From an uncultured Veillonella sp. (GTDB lineage: Bacteria > Bacillota > Negativicutes > Veillonellales > Veillonellaceae), in assembly GCA_900550455.1 (NCBI GenBank), contig URSE01000030.1, positions 1 through 12,697 on the forward strand: 12,697 nt of DNA, in the 5' to 3' direction. The notes under the pieces were generated by a model. That model saw nothing but the letters and a program-made list of their open reading frames with translations, searched no databases and was not told the DNA's origin. The first letter of the stretch is position 1. Every line of letters begins with the position of its first letter. A program made the translations under genes and the position numbers. Below, piece after piece: positions 1 to 5,133 of this stretch.

Positions 1-342
1 CAAAGTATGTTCCATATCGATATCATAGTAGAACCCCTTATCGATAGCCGGACCGATTGCTAATTTAGCTTCTGGCCAGAGGCGCTTTACTGCTTGTGCC
101 AAAATATGGGAGGCTGTATGGCGAAGGGTATGCTGGCCACCCTTGTCTGCAAAGGTCAAGAAGGATACATGGGATCCATCTTTTACTTCTTCACGAAGAT
201 CAGTCAATTGACCATCTACATCTGCTGCCAATACTTTTTTAGCCAAGGAATTAGATAGTTCTTTTACAGCTTGAGCCAACGTAGTCCCTGCTGCATAGGC
301 TTTTTTAGAACCATCAGGAAGAATGATGTTTACATCTGCCAT
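1..342 (-). CDS. thrS: Threonyl-tRNA synthetase, N-terminal part (cut by window edge)
   Basis: ThrRS charges tRNA-Thr with threonine in the cytoplasm. Only the first 114 codons are present; the frame stays open through the left edge, and the family is usually about 640 residues. Residues 1-62 look like a TGS domain (start MADVNIILPDGS). From about residue 70 the second N-terminal domain begins, with the HxxxH pattern HTASH (H75, H79) followed by IGPAIDKGFYYDID, a hallmark of bacterial ThrRS with an editing module. The ATG at 340-342 is preceded by AAAAGGAG (350-357) at 7 nt, which fixes the start. The gene follows a T-box leader, so expression should rise when tRNA-Thr is uncharged. The catalytic core is outside the window and cannot be judged. 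Confidence 0.95.
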   Translation of the reverse strand, partial: MADVNIILPDGSKKAYAAGTTLAQAVKELSNSLAKKVLAADVDGQLTDLREEVKDGSHVSFLTFADKGGQHTLRHTASHILAQAVKRLWPEAKLAIGPAIDKGFYYDIDMEHTL

Positions 343-432
343 AATAAATCTCCTTTTAGGGGTGTCATGCTCGTCAGGACACGGCATGCCACAGAATTAC
401 TTAATTCATAACTTCTCATAATCGTGAGAAAT

Positions 433-466
433 AAAAAAACTCCGCCCCTTACACAAGGGACGAAGT
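433..466 (-). terminator. Terminator of the thrS T-box
   Basis: On the minus strand, ACUUCGUCCCUU pairs along its whole length with AAGGGGCGGAGU (two G-U pairs), with a GUGU loop and then seven U. It lies directly after the T-box core sequence, so it is the hairpin that forms when charged tRNA-Thr is bound. About 90 nt separate its U-run from the thrS start. Confidence 0.93.
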
Positions 467-676
467 TGTATTCGCGGTTCCACCCTAGTTGATCGCCTAT
501 GGCGACCCACCTCACGGCCTCTAACGCTGCCTAGCGGATACAGTTACTACCCCAAAGGGATTCCCCGTATCGGTTTGAAGGGAGTAATGACAAGAATTTA
601 CATACGACCATTCCACCATCGGTCGCTCTCTCTTATGTAGGGATTCAGGCATCGTGTCCTTCGCACTACCTTTTAC
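433..676 (-). promoter_or_regulatory. T-box riboswitch, threonine type, controlling thrS
   Basis: Read on the minus strand, the canonical T-box core AGGGTGGAACCGCG lies at 473-486, just before an intrinsic terminator. Stem I can be folded from three helices: GAAGG (658-662) with CCTTC (577-581) at the base, a middle helix, and CGACC/GGTCG (605-609 with 621-625) capped by an 11-nt loop. In this fold the nucleotides just above the base helix on the 3' side are ACT (583-585), a threonine codon that I take as the likely specifier. The downstream gene is thrS, which agrees. The T-box core is certain; the specifier comes from hand folding. No other gene lies in 343-783. Confidence 0.93.
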
Positions 677-682
677 TCGATT

Positions 683-711
683 ATAGTACCATAGGTAAAA
701 AAGGCGGTCAA
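683..711 (-). promoter_or_regulatory. Promoter of the thrS T-box transcript
   Basis: On the minus strand TTGACC (706-711), a 17-nt spacer and TACTAT (683-688) form a sigma-A-like promoter; TATAAT overlaps at 680-685, and TGG precedes TACTAT as an extended -10. Start of transcription is expected near 676, just before stem I. The remaining 712-783 up to the end of the DUF4911-like gene shows only weak dyads and no convincing terminator. Confidence 0.75.
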
Positions 712-783
712 CAGCTAGGAATCAAATCTTTGCCTGAACTTTAAATCTAAAGACAAATAAGGCCTGTCCTGGCAAGCTATGCT

Positions 784-1065
784 CTAATTTTCTATAGCTA
801 TCACTGTATCTCCCAAGGACTTAAGTATGTTTATGGCCAACTCTCGCGTATCCGGCGTACAGCGAATCATTTGATGACCTTGGTTATCTACAGAGGTCAT
901 AACCCCTACATATTCATAGCCCTCCAAGATACGATTGATAAAATTAACATTCTTAGGGTCTATATAAAAGTGGAGGTAGGAGTCCTCACCAGCACCTATA
1001 CAATCCTGCCCTTGGACCATGAGGTGAGGTTTGTCTTGGATTAATTCTTCTACTAATGTATCCAT
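784..1065 (-). CDS. Small DUF4911-like protein
   Basis: A 93-residue cytoplasmic protein with no signal or membrane segment. I place it in DUF4911 from memory, because of the central pattern FINRILEGY (residues 42-50), VGVMTSVD (53-60) and the C-terminal IRCTPDTRE. This layout reads like a small alpha/beta fold. It has two cysteines (C22 and C69) and a glycine-rich GQDCIGAG stretch near the N-terminus. The function is unknown. Its ATG sits one base after the stop codon of the U32 peptidase gene, with only a weak purine-rich stretch upstream, so it is probably translated by coupling to that gene. The tight link suggests a shared process, but that is inference. No clear terminator follows it, so readthrough toward the thrS leader is possible. 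Confidence 0.72.
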   Translation of the reverse strand: MDTLVEELIQDKPHLMVQGQDCIGAGEDSYLHFYIDPKNVNFINRILEGYEYVGVMTSVDNQGHQMIRCTPDTRELAINILKSLGDTVIAIEN

Positions 1066-1066
1066 C

Positions 1067-2302
1067 TTATTTCTTCTTTGTTGTTTCCTTACGCATCATG
1101 GAGTATTTTTCCAAGGCTTGGTCCATATAGAGGCGAACCTTCATTTGCGCATGAGGGGCTACGTCAATTGGATTGCCATCCCCATCAGCCATTTTTGTAA
1201 TGGTGGTTTTTACCAAAGAACCATGAGGTTGCATGAATTCGACCTGGTCCCCCACCTTAAAGTTATTGCGCTGTTCTAACTCTACATAGCCGCCCTCTTC
1301 ATTGTAGCCTTCCACGAGGCCAATGAAGTCATGGGTGTTGGTATTGGTAGATTGGCCATAGTTTTGGGCGCTTTCATCTGGTTTTTCTACGGAAAAGCCT
1401 TCTGTATAAGGACGGTGGGAAATCTTTTCCAACTCTTCCATCCATTCTGGCTTAACCTTATAGTTAGCTGGGTCTTCAAAGTAACTATCAATGGCTTCCC
1501 GGTAAACCTTGGTGACTGTTGCCACGTAGTGAACAGACTTCATACGGCCTTCGATTTTGAAGGAGTCCACACCGGCTTCTATGAGCTCAGGAATATGGGC
1601 CAAGAGGCACAGGTCTTTAGAATTAAAGATATAAGTTCCGTGTTCGTCTTCTTCGATAGGGTATTCTTCTCCTGGGCGATTTTCTTCTACCAACTTATAC
1701 TTCCACCGACAGGCTTGGGCACATTGTCCCCGGTTAGCATCCCGGTTAGTCATATAGTTAGACAAGAGGCAACGACCGGAATAAGAAATACACATAGACC
1801 CATGAACAAAGGCTTCCACTTCGATATCTACCTTATCCTTCATGACTTTAAGGTCTTTGATCGATACCTCCCGAGCTGCAACAATCCGATCAGCACCCAA
1901 GTCCTTCCAGGATTGAACCGTCAGCCAGTTAGTGGTAGAAGCTTGAGTGGACACATGAAGTTCCACGTCAGGAGCATATTTCTTAGCCATTTGGAAGATG
2001 CCCATATCCGCAACGATAAGGGCATCAATACCAATGTCATTTAAAAATGTCAAGTAATCTTCTAGCCCTTCCAAGTCATCATTATGAGGCAAAATATTGC
2101 AGGTCACATGGATTTTTTTCCCATGGGCATGTACATACTCAACAGCCTCTTTCAATTGCTCATCAGAAAAGTTAGAGTTCCCTGCTCTTAGGTTAAAGCG
2201 GCGACCACCGCAGTATACCGCATCCGCCCCATAGCGGATAGCCATTTTAAGCTTATCCATATTGCCTGCTGGGCAGAGCAATTCAACATAATTCTTAGCC
2301 AT
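1067..2302 (-). CDS. trhP: U32-family peptidase-like tRNA U34 hydroxylation protein (TrhP-like)
   Basis: A 411-residue U32 family protein. The family signature is at residues 163-178 (EAFVHGSMCISYSGRC), and the N-terminal ELLCPAGN is typical. Members of this group (E. coli TrhP/YegQ, B. subtilis YrrN and YrrO) help form 5-hydroxyuridine at the wobble position of tRNA rather than act as proteases. Cysteines C171, C178, C194, C198 and C232 resemble the cysteine sets that hold an iron-sulfur cluster in related U32 proteins. A C-terminal barrel-like region (about 325-395) follows. I chose the ATG at 2300-2302 because AAAGGA lies 7 nt upstream; a longer frame adds nine residues without a site. The start overlaps the trmR stop by 8 nt. 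B. subtilis has two tandem copies; here only one is seen. Confidence 0.88.
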   Translation of the reverse strand: MAKNYVELLCPAGNMDKLKMAIRYGADAVYCGGRRFNLRAGNSNFSDEQLKEAVEYVHAHGKKIHVTCNILPHNDDLEGLEDYLTFLNDIGIDALIVADMGIFQMAKKYAPDVELHVSTQASTTNWLTVQSWKDLGADRIVAAREVSIKDLKVMKDKVDIEVEAFVHGSMCISYSGRCLLSNYMTNRDANRGQCAQACRWKYKLVEENRPGEEYPIEEDEHGTYIFNSKDLCLLAHIPELIEAGVDSFKIEGRMKSVHYVATVTKVYREAIDSYFEDPANYKVKPEWMEELEKISHRPYTEGFSVEKPDESAQNYGQSTNTNTHDFIGLVEGYNEEGGYVELEQRNNFKVGDQVEFMQPHGSLVKTTITKMADGDGNPIDVAPHAQMKVRLYMDQALEKYSMMRKETTKKK

Positions 2303-2903
2303 TAGACTGTCCTTTCCAAATGGAGACACTCATGCCATCTCCCATAGGGTAGATAGTGGTATTAAAGGCCTCCCTATTTTCCACAAATTCTAAGTAATCT
2401 TGCAATCGTTTAGTAATGGTTTTAAAGCGCCGTGGCGCCTCCTTTTCGCCGCGAACATAGCCCCGGAATAAGACATTATCCGCCAGAATCACCGCATTGT
2501 CTGTGAGCCTTGGCATAAGAGCCTTAAGCTGGTGGAGGTATTGCCCCTTGGGGCCATCTAAAAAGACCATATCAAAGGGGCCCTCTAAGGTAGGAATAAT
2601 ATCCGATGCATCGCCTAAGAGGAGGGTAATATCCGAAGCATAGTCGGACTGATCAATAAAGTTTTGCGCCACCCTATGCCTATCTTCATCCAGTTCAATG
2701 GAGGTAATTTTTCCCCCATGGCCAAGATTACGAGCCAAGAGTAGAGTGGAGTAGCCGATAGCCGTTCCTACCTCTAGGACTGACATAGGCCGGTACAGGT
2801 CAATCAATTCATCAAAAAGCGCTACTTCTGACTCCCGCAAGATGGGTACCCGGTTCATAAGGGCATATAGGCGTTGTTCATTTAGAATATCATTCAGTTC
2901 CAT
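2295..2903 (-). CDS. trmR: SAM-dependent tRNA 5-hydroxyuridine methyltransferase (TrmR, YrrM family)
   Basis: A 202-residue class I O-methyltransferase. Motif I is VLEVGTAIGYST (residues 42-53), the SAM-ribose acidic end is ITSIELDEDR (66-75), and GDASDI (97-102) follows. FLDGPKGQY (114-122) and ADNVLFRG (141-148) carry the aspartates (D116, D142) and N143 that bind the divalent metal in this family. The B. subtilis homologue YrrM (TrmR) methylates 5-hydroxyuridine at tRNA position 34 to give 5-methoxyuridine. The next gene is a U32 protein of the type that makes the hydroxylated base, so the two form a two-step pathway. The start overlaps the end of mltG by 14 nt and only a weak purine stretch precedes it, so coupling is likely. 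A generic catechol-type O-methyltransferase would look similar; the gene order favours TrmR. Confidence 0.85.
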   Translation of the reverse strand: MELNDILNEQRLYALMNRVPILRESEVALFDELIDLYRPMSVLEVGTAIGYSTLLLARNLGHGGKITSIELDEDRHRVAQNFIDQSDYASDITLLLGDASDIIPTLEGPFDMVFLDGPKGQYLHQLKALMPRLTDNAVILADNVLFRGYVRGEKEAPRRFKTITKRLQDYLEFVENREAFNTTIYPMGDGMSVSIWKGQSNG

Positions 2904-3900
2904 AAATACTTTCTACTACCTTCAAATGTTCTTCATAGGTTTTGGAGAAGTGATTATGCCCTTCCTTATCAGCAACAAAGAAGCGATAATCCGTGGTCCC
3001 CGCATGGGCTACGGCCTCCAAGGACTTGATCCCCGGATTGCAAATTGGTCCTGGTGGCAACCCAGGATTTATATAGGTGTTGTAAGGACTTTGTAATTTA
3101 GTATCTTCCAAGGTTACATGCACCTTAGCATATCCCAAGACATAAGAAATAGTGGCATCCGATTGAAGGGGCATGCCTTCCTGTAAGCGCCGTTTAAAAA
3201 CAGCCGCAATAGTAGCCCTATCTTGGTCAAAGAGGGCTTCTCGTTCTACCAAGGAAGCTAGGGTTACCCATTGGTAAATATCTAACCCTTGAGCCTGCGC
3301 TGCCTTGCGAAGGTCTGGCGTCAATTGACGATTGAATTCATCAGCCATCATCTTAATTACATCGTCTGCTGTAGCTCCCACAGGGATATTATAAGTAGAT
3401 GGGAAGAGGAATCCCTCTACACCATAGCTGGTTTCTTGGGTGCCATGCATATAGGGATAGGGTCTGAGAACCTTAGCCCGATCCAAGAAATCTTGAGCCG
3501 TACATACATGCTTTTCTTCCAAGAGCTTAGCAATATCACCAATGGTATAGCCTTCAGGAATGGTAATGGAGATTTCTTTATTCTTCCCTTCTTGAAGGAG
3601 GACGATTAAATCATGGACAGAGATTTTTCTAGGAATTTCATAGTGGCCAGATTGGAGCTTGTTCCCTTCCCCAGTTAGGCGTAAAGCAAGGCGGAAGGCA
3701 TAGCCCGAACGAACCAACCCTTCATCTTCTAATTTTTGAGCAATATCGACACCCGTCGCTTCCTTGCTAATTTCCACAACTGCTGTCTCATTGGTATCGT
3801 CAAAACGGTTAGGCACATAGTAGAACCAAGCCACTAGACCCCCAATAACAACTAGAGTCAGCACCATGAGTGCTAGTAGACATTTCAAGAATCGTTTCAT
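2890..3900 (-). CDS. mltG: Endolytic murein transglycosylase MltG (YceG-like)
   Basis: A 336-residue membrane-anchored protein. Residues 1-28 are a basic end plus one hydrophobic segment, so the bulk faces outward. A LysM-like region covers about 40-105, and the YceG catalytic domain follows. The catalytic glutamate is E219 in ASLVEREA, matching the E. coli MltG pattern (VEKE). EGFLFPSTYNI (162-172), LQSDATISYVLG (245-256), NTYINPGLPPGPICNPG (274-290) and a final FFVADKEGHNHFSKTYEEH block are all intact. MltG cuts nascent glycan strands during wall elongation. AAAGGT precedes the ATG, and an extended -10 promoter lies about 50 nt upstream, after the terminator of the DUF1292 gene, so mltG probably starts a unit with trmR, trhP and the DUF4911-like gene. 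Confidence 0.94.
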   Translation of the reverse strand: MKRFLKCLLALMVLTLVVIGGLVAWFYYVPNRFDDTNETAVVEISKEATGVDIAQKLEDEGLVRSGYAFRLALRLTGEGNKLQSGHYEIPRKISVHDLIVLLQEGKNKEISITIPEGYTIGDIAKLLEEKHVCTAQDFLDRAKVLRPYPYMHGTQETSYGVEGFLFPSTYNIPVGATADDVIKMMADEFNRQLTPDLRKAAQAQGLDIYQWVTLASLVEREALFDQDRATIAAVFKRRLQEGMPLQSDATISYVLGYAKVHVTLEDTKLQSPYNTYINPGLPPGPICNPGIKSLEAVAHAGTTDYRFFVADKEGHNHFSKTYEEHLKVVESIYGTE

Positions 3901-3950
3901 GCAGTCTTACCTTTTTTACTATACAAATACAACACTTACACGTTCTTTCC

Positions 3951-3959
3951 ATTATACCA
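3951..3959 (-). promoter_or_regulatory. Extended -10 promoter of mltG
   Basis: On the minus strand TGG followed directly by TATAAT (TATAAT at 3951-3956) is a perfect extended -10. No good -35 is visible in the A/T-rich sequence upstream. It lies between the preceding terminator and the mltG start, with about 45 nt of leader. Confidence 0.65.
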
Positions 3960-3978
3960 TATTTAAACTTATCGAAAT

Positions 3979-4022
3979 AAAAAAACTGCCCCCTCATCTA
4001 CCTTAAGTGAGAGGTGCAGTTT
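3979..4022 (-). terminator. Intrinsic terminator after the DUF1292 gene
   Basis: On the minus strand AAACTGC pairs with GCAGTTT (outer arms 4016-4022 and 3983-3989). Inside them, CCTCTCA and GATGAGGGG extend the stem with minor imperfection. A run of seven T follows. It starts just past the DUF1292 stop codon. Confidence 0.88.
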
Positions 4023-4039
4023 ATAGAGAATAAAGAAGT

Positions 4040-4336
4040 TTATTCTTGTTCAGATGCTTCTTCTTGGGCAATCAATTGCTCATACAAGTCAATAATGGCT
4101 TGTGTTTCTTCATCTGTTGGGGACTCATAAAATACATCGTCCCCTTCCTCTTCAATACGGGCCACCATAGCAATAGGCTCTTGATCCTTACTGTCATCAT
4201 CAAGAACTTCGATCAATACGGCGAATTCTTTACCATCGTGCTCTAAAATTACGTCTTCTACGTAAGTTCGCTCCACCCCATCAGGGCCTTCGATAGTCGT
4301 ATAGTTTAAATCGCCTTCGTAATTTTGATCAACCAT
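4040..4336 (-). CDS. DUF1292 family protein (YrzB-like)
   Basis: A 98-residue, very acidic, cysteine-free cytoplasmic protein. The family layout is visible: an N-terminal IEGPDGVERTYV, then VILEHDGKEFAVLIEV, then EPIAMVARIEEEGDDVFYESPTDEE and a helical end rich in glutamate. DUF1292 genes sit between ruvX and mltG in many Bacillota; B. subtilis yrzB is the counterpart. The function is not established. I start it at the ATG at 4334-4336 because GAAGGAG lies 6 nt upstream; a longer frame adds five residues whose codons overlap that site. A terminator follows, so this gene ends the ruvX-side unit or forms a short unit from the extended -10 site at 4380-4388. Confidence 0.88.
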   Translation of the reverse strand: MVDQNYEGDLNYTTIEGPDGVERTYVEDVILEHDGKEFAVLIEVLDDDSKDQEPIAMVARIEEEGDDVFYESPTDEETQAIIDLYEQLIAQEEASEQE

Positions 4337-4379
4337 AATTGTCTCCTTCATTGGGGATACTTAGTGTTTGTATATGCCT

Positions 4380-4388
4380 AGTATACCA
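4380..4388 (-). promoter_or_regulatory. Possible extended -10 promoter of the DUF1292 gene
   Basis: On the minus strand TGG followed by TATACT (4380-4385) lies in the short gap after ruvX. The -35 region is poor. If active, it gives the DUF1292 gene its own transcript in addition to readthrough from ruvX. Confidence 0.42.
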
Positions 4389-4396
4389 CAGGCAGC

Positions 4397-4813
4397 CTAC
4401 TTATGCGCAATTCGGTCTAAGTAACCCTGTAAAATCACGACAGCAGCCATCTTATCGATGACAGACTTACGCTTTTTTCGGCTCACATCAGCAGCGATGA
4501 GGGATTTTTCAGCCATAACTGTAGATAGGCGTTCGTCCCAGAATGTCACGGGAGTTTTGATGACTTCCTTCATCTTATCCACAAATTCTTCTGTCTTCTG
4601 GGCCCTATCGCCCTTGGTGCCATTCATATTTTTCGGCATCCCCACCACAATCTCATGAACCTCGTATTGGTCGACCAATTCTTGAATACGACCAAAATCC
4701 TTTTCTAGGGAGGTCCGGCGGATGGTTTCCAAACCTTGCGCCGTCATAAGCAAGGCATCACTACAAGCAACACCTATGGTCCGGCTGCCCACATCGAGAG
4801 ATAAAATACGCAT
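4397..4813 (-). CDS. ruvX: RuvX/YqgF family Holliday junction resolvase-like protein
   Basis: A 138-residue RNase H-fold protein of normal length for YqgF. The catalytic first strand is LSLDVGSRTIGVA with D7. VVGMPKNMNG (56-65), FWDERLST (91-98) and SVIDKMAAVVILQGYL (117-132, with D120) complete the family motifs. Homologues act on Holliday junctions and, in E. coli, in 16S rRNA 5' processing; which role holds here cannot be told. The start codon shares one base with the ireB stop (TAATG), a classic coupled junction, and this ireB-ruvX order is usual in Bacillota. Confidence 0.93.
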   Translation of the reverse strand: MRILSLDVGSRTIGVACSDALLMTAQGLETIRRTSLEKDFGRIQELVDQYEVHEIVVGMPKNMNGTKGDRAQKTEEFVDKMKEVIKTPVTFWDERLSTVMAEKSLIAADVSRKKRKSVIDKMAAVVILQGYLDRIAHK

Positions 4814-5073
4814 TATAGGCCTTTCGCTTTCACATACTCTTTGACAAGTTCTTCAATAAGCTCATCCCGTTCCACGCGGCGCATATTGGTGCGAGCATTA
4901 TTATAACTTGTGATATAAGTTGGATCACCAGAAATCAAATAGCCTACAATTTGATTAATAGAATTATAGCCCTTCTCAGACAGGGATTTATAGACATCCG
5001 TAAGAATTTCCTCCGCTGTCATAGGGGTATCGTCCACTTTTTTAAACATCATTGTTTCATCGGAAATACTCAT
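4813..5073 (-). CDS. ireB: IreB family regulatory phosphoprotein (DUF965, YrzL)
   Basis: An 86-residue protein of the IreB family. In Enterococcus faecalis, IreB is phosphorylated by the PASTA-domain kinase IreK and affects cephalosporin resistance. The N-terminus MSISDETMMF keeps the threonine at position 7, while position 4 is serine where the enterococcal protein has threonine; both remain phosphorylatable. The core signature is at residues 35-61 (GYNSINQIVGYLISGDP then TYITSYNNAR). AGAGGAGG lies about 5 nt before the ATG. The gene sits 60 nt after alaS and overlaps ruvX. The kinase itself is not in this window. The intergenic leader can form two hairpins, the second touching the ribosome binding site. 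Confidence 0.93.
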   Translation of the reverse strand: MSISDETMMFKKVDDTPMTAEEILTDVYKSLSEKGYNSINQIVGYLISGDPTYITSYNNARTNMRRVERDELIEELVKEYVKAKGL

Positions 5074-5084
5074 TGTATCCTCCT

Positions 5085-5121
5085 CTGCTGTATTATCAGC
5101 AGGGGCCTAACTATGGCCCCT
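5085..5121 (-). other. Two abutting hairpins in the alaS-ireB gap
   Basis: On the minus strand AGGGGCC pairs with GGCCCCT (5115-5121 and 5101-5107), and CTGCTG pairs with CAGCAG (5097-5102 and 5085-5090). The two stems share bases at 5101-5102, so they cannot both be fully formed. No T-run follows either, so neither is a standard terminator. The second stem's 3' arm runs into the AGAGGAGG site of ireB. Possible roles are RNA processing, partial termination or control of ireB translation. Confidence 0.5.
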
Positions 5122-5133
5122 CATATTAAAAGA

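Noticed and set aside
712..783. Terminator after the DUF4911-like gene
   Set aside because: Only short A/T-rich dyads can be drawn and no T-run follows a stable stem.
1331..2044. Plus-strand open frame of 237 codons
   Set aside because: It lies wholly opposite the U32 peptidase gene, has no ribosome binding site of note and no recognisable motif; it is a shadow of that gene.
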